From positions 1-33,152 of the forward strand of contig CAJEZV010000011.1 in NCBI GenBank assembly GCA_903995005.1: 33,152 nucleotides of DNA, read 5' to 3'. This stretch comes from an uncultured beta proteobacterium. GTDB taxonomy: Bacteria; Pseudomonadota; Gammaproteobacteria; Burkholderiales; Burkholderiaceae. Position numbers and translations under genes: made by a program. This document shows, in pieces, positions 1 to 11,120 of this stretch (the first letter of the stretch is position 1; each line of letters opens with the position of its first letter). A model generated the notes under the pieces. The model searched no databases. It saw only the letters and a program-made list of their open reading frames with translations, and was not told the origin of the DNA.

Positions 1-169
1 TCCAGAACATGGTGTCTAAATGAATAACGCTGAAATCAATAATGGATTGCTGTGGCCCACCAATATTGTTGAGGTTCTGCAGATGTTCTGCAATGTAGGC
101 TGTAGGTGTAAGCGCTTCTGTAGCCGCGTGGTGGCCTACTTTTGCTGCTGCGTTAACTTCGCTAGACAT
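1..169 (-). pseudogene. atpB: 5' fragment of atpB (ATP synthase subunit a), inverted and cut by the window edge
   Basis: Reading the minus strand from an ATG at 169-167 gives MSSEVNAAAKVGHHAATEAL and continues through TPTAYIAEHLQNLNNI to HLDTMFW, 56 codons, before the left edge. This is the N-terminus of the Fo subunit a: the HL-NL spacing and the I/L-D-T/S-M-F segment before the first membrane helix match the E. coli protein. AAGGAC, 11-16 bases upstream of the ATG, could serve as ribosome binding site. The gene starts 31 bases after the atpI stop, the usual atpI-atpB order, but on the strand opposite to the rest of the operon. The remaining atpB codons from about residue 129 are on the plus strand at 617-1156, so this copy cannot make a full protein from the window as given. 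Residues of roughly 57-128 are not in the window and may lie just off its left edge. Confidence 0.85.
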
Positions 170-200
170 CTATTACTTGTCCTTGTTTATTTGCTTCTTG

Positions 201-1156
<956 letters not shown>

Positions 1157-1171
1157 CTTTTTTATTTTTAA

Positions 1172-1465
<294 letters not shown>

Positions 1466-1528
1466 TTGTTTTGGCGTGGATGACCAGAAGGTCATCCAAC
1501 CGTTCTCAACAATACTGAAAGGAATATC

Positions 1529-1999
1529 GTGAATCTGAACGCGACCCTATTCGCGCAAATGATCGTCTTCTTCGTCTTATGGTGGGTTGTTGCACGCTTC
1601 GTGTGGCCGCCGCTGGTTAAGGCGCTAGATGAGCGTTCAACCAAAATTGCTGATGGTTTGGCTGCTGCCGAGCGTGGAAAAGAAGAATTGGCACTTGCAA
1701 ACAACGCTGCTGAATTAGAGCTCTCAAAAGCACGTCAAGAAGGCGTGCTGCGTGTCGCTGAGGCAGAAAAGCGCGCACAAATGTCGGCCGATGAAATCCG
1801 TGCAAATGCACAAGCTGAAGCCACCCGCATTATTTCTCAAGCAAAAGAAGATGCAGACCAACAAGTAACACGCGCTCGCGAAGTTTTGCGCGCGGAAGTT
1901 GCTGTATTGGCTGTTAAAGGTGCTGAGCAAATTTTGCGTCGGGAAGTAGACGCTAAAGCTCACGGCGCATTGCTTGATCAACTCAAGGCAGAGCTTTGA
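1529..1999 (+). CDS. atpF: ATP synthase Fo subunit b
   Basis: A 156-residue peripheral stalk protein: one N-terminal membrane helix (about residues 5-27, rich in F, V and W) followed by a long charged alpha-helical region typical of the b-dimer coiled coil ([18 protein letters not shown] and onward). The length equals that of the E. coli protein (156). The start is GTG at 1529 (protein [10 protein letters not shown]), with AAAGGA 5 bases upstream; no ATG fits. It is separated from atpE by 63 bases, and its TGA is followed after one base by the atpH ATG, suggesting translational coupling. Confidence 0.96.
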   Translation: MNLNATLFAQMIVFFVLWWVVARFVWPPLVKALDERSTKIADGLAAAERGKEELALANNAAELELSKARQEGVLRVAEAEKRAQMSADEIRANAQAEATRIISQAKEDADQQVTRAREVLRAEVAVLAVKGAEQILRREVDAKAHGALLDQLKAEL

Positions 2000-2000
2000 T

Positions 2001-2537
2001 ATGGCTGAGTTAGCCACGATTGCTCGCCCTTACGCTGAAGCGCTTTTTCAAAGCGCTAAGCCTGCTGAACTTGCTTCAATGTTGGAGCAGCTCAACGAGT
2101 TGGCTCAGCTTGCTGCGCTGCCTGAGGTTGCTGGTTTATCCAATAACCCAAAAGTTTCTGCAGAAGATTTGACTAAGCTTTTAAACGGCATGGTGAAGAC
2201 TAAGTTAGATGGAAAAGTAGCGAGCTTTTTAAGTCTTGTGAATCAAAGCCATCGCTTGGCAGCCATCCCTGAAATTGCAAGTCAATTTGAGGCGATGAAG
2301 AATAAGAGCGAAGGTGCAGCAGAAGTAATGATTACCAGTGCATTCCCTATAGAGGGAAGCGCATTAAATGATTTGTTGTCAAGTTTGAAGAAGCGCTTTG
2401 GGGGTAAAGATTTGCGCCCTACTATTCAGATTGATCCAACCTTGATTGGCGGTGTTCGCGTTCAAGTTGGTGACGAGGTAATGGATAGTTCTGTAAAGGC
2501 ACGGTTAGCTCAAATGCAGGCAAGTCTTGGCGCATAA
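2001..2537 (+). CDS. atpH: ATP synthase F1 subunit delta
   Basis: A 178-residue protein that joins the top of the F1 head to the b stalk. The start MAELATIARPYAEALF is the standard betaproteobacterial delta N-terminus. An in-frame ATG at 1974 would add nine residues inside atpF and is rejected. The C-terminal part carries the conserved hairpin segment TLIGGVRVQVGDEVMDSSVK. The ATG lies one base after the atpF stop; the end is 45 bases before atpA. Confidence 0.96.
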   Translation: MAELATIARPYAEALFQSAKPAELASMLEQLNELAQLAALPEVAGLSNNPKVSAEDLTKLLNGMVKTKLDGKVASFLSLVNQSHRLAAIPEIASQFEAMKNKSEGAAEVMITSAFPIEGSALNDLLSSLKKRFGGKDLRPTIQIDPTLIGGVRVQVGDEVMDSSVKARLAQMQASLGA

Positions 2538-2582
2538 GTCATCCCTATTAAGAACATACGAAATAAGACCCAGGAGTAAGTA

Positions 2583-4124
2583 ATGCAACTCAACCCTTCC
2601 GAGATCAGCGAGCTGATCAAAAGCCGAATTAGCGAAATGGGTGTTGATACCCAGTCTCGCAACGAAGGCACTGTAATTTCAGTGACCGACGGTATTTGCC
2701 GTGTACACGGTTTGTCTGGTGTGATGCAGGGCGAAATGTTGGAGTTTCCAAACAACACAATCGGCCTTGCTTTGAACCTTGAGCGTGATTCTGTTGGTGC
2801 TGTAGTGTTGGGTGAGTACACCCACATTAAAGAAGGCGACTCAGTTAAATGTACCGGCCGTATTTTGGAAGTTCCAGTTGGCCCAGAGTTGCTCGGTCGC
2901 GTTGTAAACGCACTTGGTCAACCGATTGATGGCAAAGGCCCAATCAATACCAAGTTAACTGACTTTATTGAAAAAGTTGCTCCTGGCGTTATCGCACGTC
3001 AATCTGTGAGCCAGCCAGTTCAGACTGGCTTGAAGGCGATTGATGCGATGGTTCCAATCGGCCGTGGTCAGCGTGAGTTGATCATTGGTGACCGCCAAAC
3101 AGGTAAGACAGCTGTTGCAGTTGACGCGATCATTAACCAAAAAGGTAAAGGCGTTTATTGCGTTTACGTTGCTATTGGCCAAAAAGCTTCTACTATTGCT
3201 AACGTTGTTCGCAAGCTCACTGAATTGGGCGCGATGGAGTACACCGTAGTTGTTGCTGCTAGTGCTTCTGAGTCTGCAGCGATGCAGTACCTCTCTGCAT
3301 ACGCAGGTTGCACCATGGGTGAATACTTCCGCGATCGCGGTGAAGACGCTTTGATTGTTTACGATGATTTGACCAAGCAAGCAGTTGCTTATCGTCAAAT
3401 TTCCTTGTTGCTCCGCCGCCCGCCAGGCCGCGAAGCTTATCCTGGCGACGTGTTCTACCTCCACTCACGCTTGCTCGAGCGCGCTGCCCGTGTAAATGCT
3501 GAGTATGTTGAGAAATTCACCAACGGTGCTGTAAAAGGCAAAACTGGTTCTTTGACAGCATTGCCGATCATTGAAACCCAAGCTGGTGACGTTTCTGCTT
3601 TCGTTCCAACCAACGTTATTTCGATTACCGATGGTCAGATCTTCTTGGAAACTGACTTGTTTAACGCTGGTGTACGTCCTGCGATTAACGCCGGTATTTC
3701 TGTTTCACGCGTTGGTGGTGCAGCCCAAACTAAAGTTATTAAGAAATTGTCCGGCGGTATTCGTACCGACTTGGCGCAGTATCGTGAATTAGCAGCGTTT
3801 GCTCAGTTCGCATCTGATCTTGACGAAGCAACCCGCAAGCAGCTCGAGCGTGGCCGTCGCGTTACAGAATTGTGTAAGCAAGCTCAGTACAAGCCACTCC
3901 AAGTTTGGGAAATGGCTGCTTCACTGTATGCCGTTAACAATGGCTTCTTTGATGATCTCGAAGTGAAGAACGTATTGGCATTCGAAAAAGGATTGCAAGA
4001 CCACTTGAAATCTAAATACGCCGACCTAGTTGGACGTATTGAAGAAACTAAAGATCTCAGCAAAGATGACGAAGCTGCTTTGCGTGCCGCAATCGAGGAT
4101 TACAAGCGCTCAGCCTCTTTCTAA
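2583..4124 (+). CDS. atpA: ATP synthase F1 subunit alpha
   Basis: A 513-residue subunit, the same length as in E. coli. It carries the non-catalytic nucleotide site: Walker A GDRQTGKT at residues 169-176, and the downstream alpha/beta signature region [17 protein letters not shown]. The N-terminal beta-barrel and the C-terminal helical bundle are present and the frame is intact. Three alpha and three beta subunits alternate in the F1 head. CAGGAG precedes the ATG at 2583. The next gene, atpG, starts 17 bases after the stop. Confidence 0.98.
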   Translation: MQLNPSEISELIKSRISEMGVDTQSRNEGTVISVTDGICRVHGLSGVMQGEMLEFPNNTIGLALNLERDSVGAVVLGEYTHIKEGDSVKCTGRILEVPVGPELLGRVVNALGQPIDGKGPINTKLTDFIEKVAPGVIARQSVSQPVQTGLKAIDAMVPIGRGQRELIIGDRQTGKTAVAVDAIINQKGKGVYCVYVAIGQKASTIANVVRKLTELGAMEYTVVVAASASESAAMQYLSAYAGCTMGEYFRDRGEDALIVYDDLTKQAVAYRQISLLLRRPPGREAYPGDVFYLHSRLLERAARVNAEYVEKFTNGAVKGKTGSLTALPIIETQAGDVSAFVPTNVISITDGQIFLETDLFNAGVRPAINAGISVSRVGGAAQTKVIKKLSGGIRTDLAQYRELAAFAQFASDLDEATRKQLERGRRVTELCKQAQYKPLQVWEMAASLYAVNNGFFDDLEVKNVLAFEKGLQDHLKSKYADLVGRIEETKDLSKDDEAALRAAIEDYKRSASF

Positions 4125-4141
4125 GAGGGCTCGCATAAATC

Positions 4142-5011
4142 ATGGCAAGCACAAAAGAGATACGATCAAAGATCAAGAGCGTGCAAAACACGCGCAAGAT
4201 CACGAAGGCAATGGAAATGGTCGCCGCATCCAAGATGCGTCGCGCCCAGGAGCGCATGCGTAATGCGCGCCCTTATGCTGAAAAAATTCGTGAAATTGTT
4301 GCCAACCTTTCTAAAGCTAACCCCGAGTTCCGCCCTGCTTACATGGCAACTCGCGAAGTTAAGAAGGCCGGCACTATTTTGGTTACAACAGATAAGGGCT
4401 TATGCGGCGGTTTAAATACCAACGTCTTGCGTTTGATTGCTAACCAAGTGCGCGATTTGCAGGAAAAAAATATTGAAATTGCGTATACCGCAATTGGCTC
4501 TAAAGGCCTGCAATTTTTGAATCGCTCAAAAGCAAAACTGATTTCTCAAACTATTCAAATTGGTGATACACCGCATTCGGATGTTTTGATTGGCGCAATT
4601 AGTGCCCAATTAGAGGCGTTTGAGCGTGGCGAGATTGATGCTGTTTATTTGGCATACACCCGCTTTGTTAATGCAATGAAACAAGAACCTGTTTTGGAAA
4701 AGCTCTTGCCTTTGGAGCCAGCCGAGCTGACTCCCGAAGACAAAGCAGGCCCTTCTTGGGACTACATCTACGAACCTGACGCAGAGTCTATTTTAAATGG
4801 CTTATTAAAGCGTTATGTTGAAGCAATGATTTATCAAGCTGTTGCTGAAAATATGGCTTCTGAGCAATCTGCTCGAATGGTCTCAATGAAGGCTGCTTCA
4901 GATAACGCAAAGAACGTGATCGGCGAATTGCAATTGGATTACAACAAAACACGACAAGCTGCTATTACCAAAGAGCTGTCTGAAATTGTTGGTGGAGCGG
5001 CTGCGGTTTAA
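4142..5011 (+). CDS. atpG: ATP synthase F1 subunit gamma
   Basis: A 289-residue central shaft that rotates inside the alpha/beta ring. The N-terminal helix [20 protein letters not shown] and the matching C-terminal helix ([20 protein letters not shown]) form the coiled-coil rotor, with a Rossmann-like middle domain ([10 protein letters not shown] at about residues 81-90). Length and both terminal signatures agree with the family. It lies 17 bases after atpA and 54 bases before atpD. Confidence 0.97.
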   Translation: MASTKEIRSKIKSVQNTRKITKAMEMVAASKMRRAQERMRNARPYAEKIREIVANLSKANPEFRPAYMATREVKKAGTILVTTDKGLCGGLNTNVLRLIANQVRDLQEKNIEIAYTAIGSKGLQFLNRSKAKLISQTIQIGDTPHSDVLIGAISAQLEAFERGEIDAVYLAYTRFVNAMKQEPVLEKLLPLEPAELTPEDKAGPSWDYIYEPDAESILNGLLKRYVEAMIYQAVAENMASEQSARMVSMKAASDNAKNVIGELQLDYNKTRQAAITKELSEIVGGAAAV

Positions 5012-5044
5012 GCAGTCAGCATTTAGGAATACGAAAGAATTTAG

Positions 5045-6466
<1,422 letters not shown>

Positions 6467-6487
6467 TCGCTTTCATCTAGGGAAATT

Positions 6488-6904
6488 ATGTCAAACATAC
6501 ATGTCGACGTAGTTAGTGCTGAGCAGTCCATTTTCAGCGGAGAGGCTAAGTTTGTAGCCCTTCCAGGCGAAGGTGGTGAGCTCGGTATCTTGCATGGCCA
6601 CACTCCATTAATTACACGCATTCGTCCAGGTTCTGTTCGTATTGAAAAAGCAGATGGCGATGAAGAATTCGTGTTTGTTGCTGGTGGTTACTTAGAAGTG
6701 CAGCCAGATCGCGTCACCGTATTAGCGGATACCGCTATTCGTGGTCACGATCTTGATGAAGCAAAAGCCATCGAAGCTAAGAAACGTGCAGAAGAAGCAA
6801 TGCAAAACCGTGGCACTGATTTTGATTTGGCTTTGGCTCAATCTGAGTTTGCTATGGCTGCTGCACAGTTGGCTGCTATTGCCCGCTTCCGTCGTAAGAA
6901 GTAA
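6488..6904 (+). CDS. atpC: ATP synthase F1 subunit epsilon
   Basis: A 138-residue protein with the N-terminal beta sandwich ([39 protein letters not shown]) and a C-terminal helical hairpin (from about residue 88, [14 protein letters not shown]) that can extend to inhibit ATP hydrolysis. It ends the atp operon proper. AGGGAAATT precedes the ATG. The stop at 6902-6904 is in the same frame as, and only 15 bases before, the proposed hemE start. Confidence 0.97.
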   Translation: MSNIHVDVVSAEQSIFSGEAKFVALPGEGGELGILHGHTPLITRIRPGSVRIEKADGDEEFVFVAGGYLEVQPDRVTVLADTAIRGHDLDEAKAIEAKKRAEEAMQNRGTDFDLALAQSEFAMAAAQLAAIARFRRKK

Positions 6905-6919
6905 TTACCGGTCATCGCC

Positions 6920-8029
6920 TTGCTGCTAAACGATCGGTTCTTAAAAGCCTGCTTGGGCGAAGCGGTTGACCAAACACCGCTTTGGCTCATGCGTCAGGCC
7001 GGCCGATATCTCCCTGAATACAATGCAACCCGCGCTAAAGCTGGAAGCTTTCTGGGGCTTGCAAAAAATCCCGCATACGCTACTGAAGTAACCCTTCAGC
7101 CACTGGATCGCTATCCACTAGATGCGGCTATTTTGTTTTCTGATATTTTGACCATCCCAGATGCAATGGGATTGGGCCTCAAATTTACTGGTGGTGAAGG
7201 CCCAAGCTTTGATCACCCTCTTCGTACTGAAGAAGCAGTTAAAAAGTTGCGCGTTGCCGATATGGGCGAACTGAAGTATGTATTTGATGCTGTTTCTGAA
7301 ATTCGTAAAGCACTTATTCAAGACGGTAAGCAGCGTGTACCTTTGATTGGTTTCTCTGGAAGCCCATGGACACTGGCCTGCTACATGATTGATGGTTCTG
7401 GCTCCGATGATTTCCGTCATGCTAAAACCATGATGTTTAGTCGCCCTGATTTATTGCAACACATCTTGGATATCAACGCTCAATCGGTTGCTGCATATCT
7501 AACTGAGCAAGCAAAAGCTGGCGCACAAGCATTGATGATTTTTGATACCTGGGGCGGTATGTTACCTGACGGTTGGTATCAAAAGATGTCTTTGGCATCG
7601 ATGCAAAAAGTGATTTCCTTATTGCCACGAGAACATGAAGGCAGAAAAATTCCGATCATTATGTTTACCAAGGGCGGCGCAATTTGGTTAAACGATATGG
7701 CGCATGCTGGCGCTGATGTCATTGCAATTGATTGGACGATCTCGCTGAGCCGTGCTCGCAAGCAACTGCTCGCATTGAACAAGCCTTTGGCGTTACAAGG
7801 CAACTTAGACCCTCTCATTCTGTTCTCTGAGCCAAAACAGATTGCAGAGCAGGCCAACCTCCTTCTAGAAGATTTGGCAGGCGCTCCGGCCCTTAAGCCA
7901 GGTCTGCACCCTCTAGATGGACATATCTTCAACTTAGGTCACGGAATATCCCAATTTACGCCACCTGAAAGCGTAAGCGCATTGACAGAAACCGTAATTC
8001 AGCGTTCAAGAGCGCTTAGGTCAAAGTAA
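6920..8029 (+). CDS. hemE: Uroporphyrinogen decarboxylase
   Basis: A cytosolic enzyme of haem synthesis that removes four carboxyl groups from uroporphyrinogen III to give coproporphyrinogen III. Signature segments are [16 protein letters not shown] near residues 19-34, the catalytic Asp region [27 protein letters not shown] and DTWGGMLP. The 369-residue length is a little above the usual 350-360. The upstream frame closes at the atpC stop, and the only standard start codon before the conserved N-terminus is TTG at 6920 ([13 protein letters not shown]). There is no clear Shine-Dalgarno, so translation probably depends on ribosomes finishing atpC. Placement after atpC suggests co-transcription with the ATP synthase genes. 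Confidence 0.93.
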   Translation: MLLNDRFLKACLGEAVDQTPLWLMRQAGRYLPEYNATRAKAGSFLGLAKNPAYATEVTLQPLDRYPLDAAILFSDILTIPDAMGLGLKFTGGEGPSFDHPLRTEEAVKKLRVADMGELKYVFDAVSEIRKALIQDGKQRVPLIGFSGSPWTLACYMIDGSGSDDFRHAKTMMFSRPDLLQHILDINAQSVAAYLTEQAKAGAQALMIFDTWGGMLPDGWYQKMSLASMQKVISLLPREHEGRKIPIIMFTKGGAIWLNDMAHAGADVIAIDWTISLSRARKQLLALNKPLALQGNLDPLILFSEPKQIAEQANLLLEDLAGAPALKPGLHPLDGHIFNLGHGISQFTPPESVSALTETVIQRSRALRSK

Positions 8030-8296
8030 TAATCCTGAGTGGTCGCTAACTTAAGTTTGGAATTTTGATAAAAGTTATGCACAGATCAGTGCTAATTTCA
8101 AAATTCATGAAGATTCCGTATAAAGATAAACATTAACTTCCAGAGTTTATCCTAAACTATTGATTTATATAGATTTTTAATAAAAAGCTCAAAAATAGTG
8201 CAAATCCAGATAGCTGGTAAATTGGCTTATAAATCAGAATCATTGGATGATATCCACAGACTTATCCACAGGTAAAACGAAAGATTGAAGTAAATA
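8030..8296. promoter_or_regulatory. AT-rich hemE-priA gap with DnaA-box-like sequences
   Basis: This non-coding stretch holds TTATGCACA (8075-8083), ATATCCACA (8250-8258) and TTATCCACA (8262-8270) on the plus strand. The first and third fit the DnaA box consensus TTATNCACA exactly and the second differs at its first base. The 165 bases between are strongly AT-rich. The last box ends 26 bases before the priA ATG. The DnaA box consensus is established; a role as a replication origin, a DnaA-controlled promoter or a titration site is inference. Confidence 0.55.
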
Positions 8297-10429
8297 ATGG
8301 CTCCACCCATCGTGGTTCAGGTAGTTGTTGATAAGCCCTTGGCGCAGGGCTTTGATTACTTATGGGATTCTGAAAAGTTAGGGGCAGCTCCACAAGTAGG
8401 ACAGTTGGTAGAGGTGCCTTTTGGGCGCTCAAGTTTGGTTGGTCTTGTAATAAAAGTTAGTGCACACTCTGATTTTGAAATCGACAAGCTAAAGTTAGTC
8501 ACCAAGTTAGCTCCATTGCCTGCTTTCGAGCCAGCAGCCCTGAGGCTGATTAATTTTGCAAGCCAGTATTACATCCATGCGCTTGGAGAAACCATCATTC
8601 CAACAATTCCACAGATGTGGAAAAAGTCTGAGAATTGGGAAAAGATCCCCACAAAACTCATTGCTGCCGCAGAGAAGAAAAAGAAAAAAAGTCTGGAAGA
8701 GAAAAGCGAAGGCTTGATTAGCGAAGCAGAGTTAAATGCAGAACAAAAACAGGCGCTAGAAAAAATCCGCCAAGGCAGTAGAGGAAAAAATGAATTTAAA
8801 GCCATGCTACTTCAGGGCCAAACAGGCAGCGGAAAGACTGCAGTCTTTTTGAACTGGCTAAAAGAGGTTCTGAGCGATGAAGGTGCGCAGGTACTGTTAC
8901 TTGTTCCTGAAATTAATTTAACTCCACAGCTTGAACGAAGAGTGCGCGCCTATTTTCCGGAAAAGAAAATGGTGGTACTTCATAGTGGAGTGACCGAGAA
9001 AGAAAGAGGCATTGCTTGGTTCGAGGCAATGACTGGTAAAGCACAAATTATTCTGGGAACCAGATTGGCGGCGCTGACCCCGCTTCCAAATTTGCGCGCA
9101 ATCGTTGTAGATGAAGAGCACGACCCATCTTATAAACAACAAGATGGCATTCGTTACTCAGCGCGAGACCTTGCCATTTGGCGGGCACATGATGTCAAGG
9201 TGCCAATACTGCTCTCATCCGCCACACCCTCTTTGGAAACATGGACGGCAGCAAAAGCTGGACGTTATGAGTACATTCGATTAGATCAGAGGGCGCAAGG
9301 CGCGGGGCTACCTAGAGTCCATCTCATCAATATCCGAGATCCTCACAATCAATATAGCCCTGGGGATAGTGGTAAGCCTAAAGATAAAAGCCCAATTACG
9401 AAAACTTTAGCTAATGCGATTAGTAAAAATTTAGAAGATAAAAAACAAAGCTTGGTTTTAATTAACCGCAGGGGGTATGCCCCGGTCTTAAGTTGCAACG
9501 CCTGTACATGGCTTTCTAAATGTCAGCACTGCAGCTCGTACATGGTGGTCCATAAAGCGGGCGCGCTGACTAAAAAATCGGTCTTAAGTTGTCATCACTG
9601 CGGTCTGGCAAAACCAATTCCAAGCCATTGCCCGGATTGTGGCAATGCCGATTTAAAAACTCTGGGGCAAGGCACACAAAAGATTGAAGATGCCATTGAG
9701 GAAATATGGCCTGCTGCTAGAGTGCTGCGAGTTGATACTGATGCCAGTAGAGGCAGCAAGGGAACAGAAGAGCTATTTCAAGAGATCCATCAGGGCAAGG
9801 TAGACATTGTCGTTGGCACACAAATGATTGCCAAAGGGCATGACTATCAAAATATTGGGCTTGTCGGCGTATTGGATGCAGATGGAAGACTGTTTTCTCA
9901 AGACTTTAGGGCTGCAGAAAGACTTTTTGCACAATTGGTGCAAGTGGCTGGTCGTGCGGGGCGCTCTGGCAAAGAAGGCCAAGCCAGTGGAGACATTTAT
10001 ATCGAGACCCAATATCCTGAGGCTGCAGTATTTCAGTATTTGCTGCGACATGATGTAGATGGATTTTTATCTCACACTACTCATGAGAGACAAGAGGCTG
10101 GACTCCCACCGTTTTCACATCAGGCTTTAGTACACGCTGATGCAAAAAGCCTGGATAAAGCAATTCAATTTTTAAGTGCTCTTAAGGGGAAATTAAAGTC
10201 CCAGGGATTTATATCTGACGGGCTTCGAGCCTATGACCCTGTTCCAAAAGCAGTCATGCGGGTTGCGGGCACCGAGCGCGCACAACTCTTGATCGAAGCC
10301 GATAGTCGCAAACAGTTGCAAGAAGTTTTGGAGGCAGTTGATCGAGAATTGCGCGCCAACTCTCAAGGACGTATCAGTAAAACAACTCGTGTACGTTGGT
10401 TAATTGAGCGCGACCCAATCGCAATTTAA
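8297..10429 (+). CDS. priA: Primosomal protein N' (replication restart helicase PriA)
   Basis: A 710-residue superfamily 2 DNA helicase that reloads the replisome at stalled forks. The N-terminal DNA-binding domain begins APPIVVQVVVDKPLAQGFDY. Walker A GQTGSGKT is at residues 174-181 and the DEEH box at 272-275. The zinc-binding insertion starts at Cys400, with four CxxC pairs (CNAC, CQHC, CHHC, CPDC). A helicase motif GRAGRSGKEGQ follows. The length is close to the E. coli protein (732). A lysine-rich low-complexity stretch (EKKKKKSLEEKSE, near residues 126-138) joins the N-terminal and helicase domains. The gap before it carries DnaA boxes, and the convergent gcvH ends 7 bases after its stop. 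Confidence 0.96.
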   Translation: MAPPIVVQVVVDKPLAQGFDYLWDSEKLGAAPQVGQLVEVPFGRSSLVGLVIKVSAHSDFEIDKLKLVTKLAPLPAFEPAALRLINFASQYYIHALGETIIPTIPQMWKKSENWEKIPTKLIAAAEKKKKKSLEEKSEGLISEAELNAEQKQALEKIRQGSRGKNEFKAMLLQGQTGSGKTAVFLNWLKEVLSDEGAQVLLLVPEINLTPQLERRVRAYFPEKKMVVLHSGVTEKERGIAWFEAMTGKAQIILGTRLAALTPLPNLRAIVVDEEHDPSYKQQDGIRYSARDLAIWRAHDVKVPILLSSATPSLETWTAAKAGRYEYIRLDQRAQGAGLPRVHLINIRDPHNQYSPGDSGKPKDKSPITKTLANAISKNLEDKKQSLVLINRRGYAPVLSCNACTWLSKCQHCSSYMVVHKAGALTKKSVLSCHHCGLAKPIPSHCPDCGNADLKTLGQGTQKIEDAIEEIWPAARVLRVDTDASRGSKGTEELFQEIHQGKVDIVVGTQMIAKGHDYQNIGLVGVLDADGRLFSQDFRAAERLFAQLVQVAGRAGRSGKEGQASGDIYIETQYPEAAVFQYLLRHDVDGFLSHTTHERQEAGLPPFSHQALVHADAKSLDKAIQFLSALKGKLKSQGFISDGLRAYDPVPKAVMRVAGTERAQLLIEADSRKQLQEVLEAVDRELRANSQGRISKTTRVRWLIERDPIAI

Positions 10430-10436
10430 TTTTTGC

Positions 10437-10829
10437 TTAGGCGCCAGCTGTGGTGCTGTATTGATCAAGATCCATCAATTGATCAAGCTCAGATGCGAGA
10501 CTGCTTGGAGAGGCTGGTTTGATTTTGAATAACCAAATGCCATAAGGTTTTTCATTCACTATTTCCGGAGATGAATCTACTGCTTCATTGAGGGCAACAA
10601 TCTCGCCGCTCACAGGAGCATGGATGTCACTTGCCGCTTTGACAGACTCAATCACAGCAATTGCTTCACCCTGCTTGACCTGCTGGCCTAATGTAGGGGC
10701 TTGAAAAAACATGACGTCACCCAAAGCCTCTTGAGCATGATTGCTAATTCCAACCCACACTAGGCCATCGCTTTCGACGTCGGCCCACTCATGAGTCTCT
10801 GCAAATTTGAACGTATCTTGGGTATTCAT
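10437..10829 (-). CDS. gcvH: Glycine cleavage system H protein
   Basis: A 130-residue lipoyl carrier protein. It shuttles the aminomethyl group between the P, T and L proteins of the glycine cleavage complex. The lipoylation site is Lys64 in VIESVKAASD, and the flanking HEWADVESDGLVWVGIS and PYGIWLFKIKP segments are diagnostic. The start is taken at ATG 10829 (MNTQDTFKFAETHEW); the frame stays open upstream, but that extension is not family-like and overlaps the end of the preceding small gene. Unusually, neither gcvT nor gcvP is next to it; the upstream genes are a small CxxC protein and a desaturase. GcvH can also hand lipoate to other enzymes in some bacteria, which could explain a separate location. 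Confidence 0.92.
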   Translation of the reverse strand: MNTQDTFKFAETHEWADVESDGLVWVGISNHAQEALGDVMFFQAPTLGQQVKQGEAIAVIESVKAASDIHAPVSGEIVALNEAVDSSPEIVNEKPYGIWLFKIKPASPSSLASELDQLMDLDQYSTTAGA

Positions 10830-10891
10830 TGTCAGTATTTGGGATTGGATTTCGATCCCATGCGCGTGATGGCCTTGACCATCATGGGGTA

Positions 10892-11077
10892 TTAAGTTTT
10901 GGCTGAACCGGTACGGTGTGTACGGTTGTATAGGCAGCTGGCGCAAATCCAGCGTTGCTTACGATTGCTTGTCGGAATCCATGTGCCTCCCTCAAGTCGT
11001 TTTTCGCGACTGCAAGAAGAGCAAAACTTAAGGCTCTGAGAGGTATCTTGGGTAGCAGCTGGAGTCGAGGTAGTCAT
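10892..11077 (-). CDS. Small protein with two CxxC pairs, possible zinc ribbon, function unknown
   Basis: A 61-residue open frame from ATG 11077 (MTTSTPAATQDTSQSLKFCS); a TTG at 11098 would add seven residues. Cys19-x2-Cys22 and Cys45-x2-Cys48 are spaced like a single zinc ribbon, with basic residues between and after them (SREKR, SNRKQRW, NRTHR) that could bind nucleic acid. A short Ser/Thr-rich N-terminus precedes the first pair. It lies between the desaturase stop and gcvH on the same strand, so it is probably part of that operon. No clear Shine-Dalgarno is seen. I do not recognise a named family. The paired-cysteine pattern makes a chance frame unlikely but not impossible. Confidence 0.6.
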   Translation of the reverse strand: MTTSTPAATQDTSQSLKFCSSCSREKRLEGGTWIPTSNRKQRWICASCLYNRTHRTGSAKT

Positions 11078-11120
11078 GGGCAATCCGGGTAAAGGCAAAT
11101 CTTTATACAGAAGGTCTATT

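Noticed and set aside
1974-2000. Upstream ATG for atpH
   Set aside because: It adds nine residues inside atpF; MAELATIARPYAEALF at 2001 is the family start.
2955-3464. 169-codon minus-strand frame in atpA
   Set aside because: Shadow of a highly conserved gene, with no start signal.
8145-8157. GTTTA-TCC-TAAAC palindrome as an operator
   Set aside because: Five-base arms in AT-rich DNA are expected by chance.
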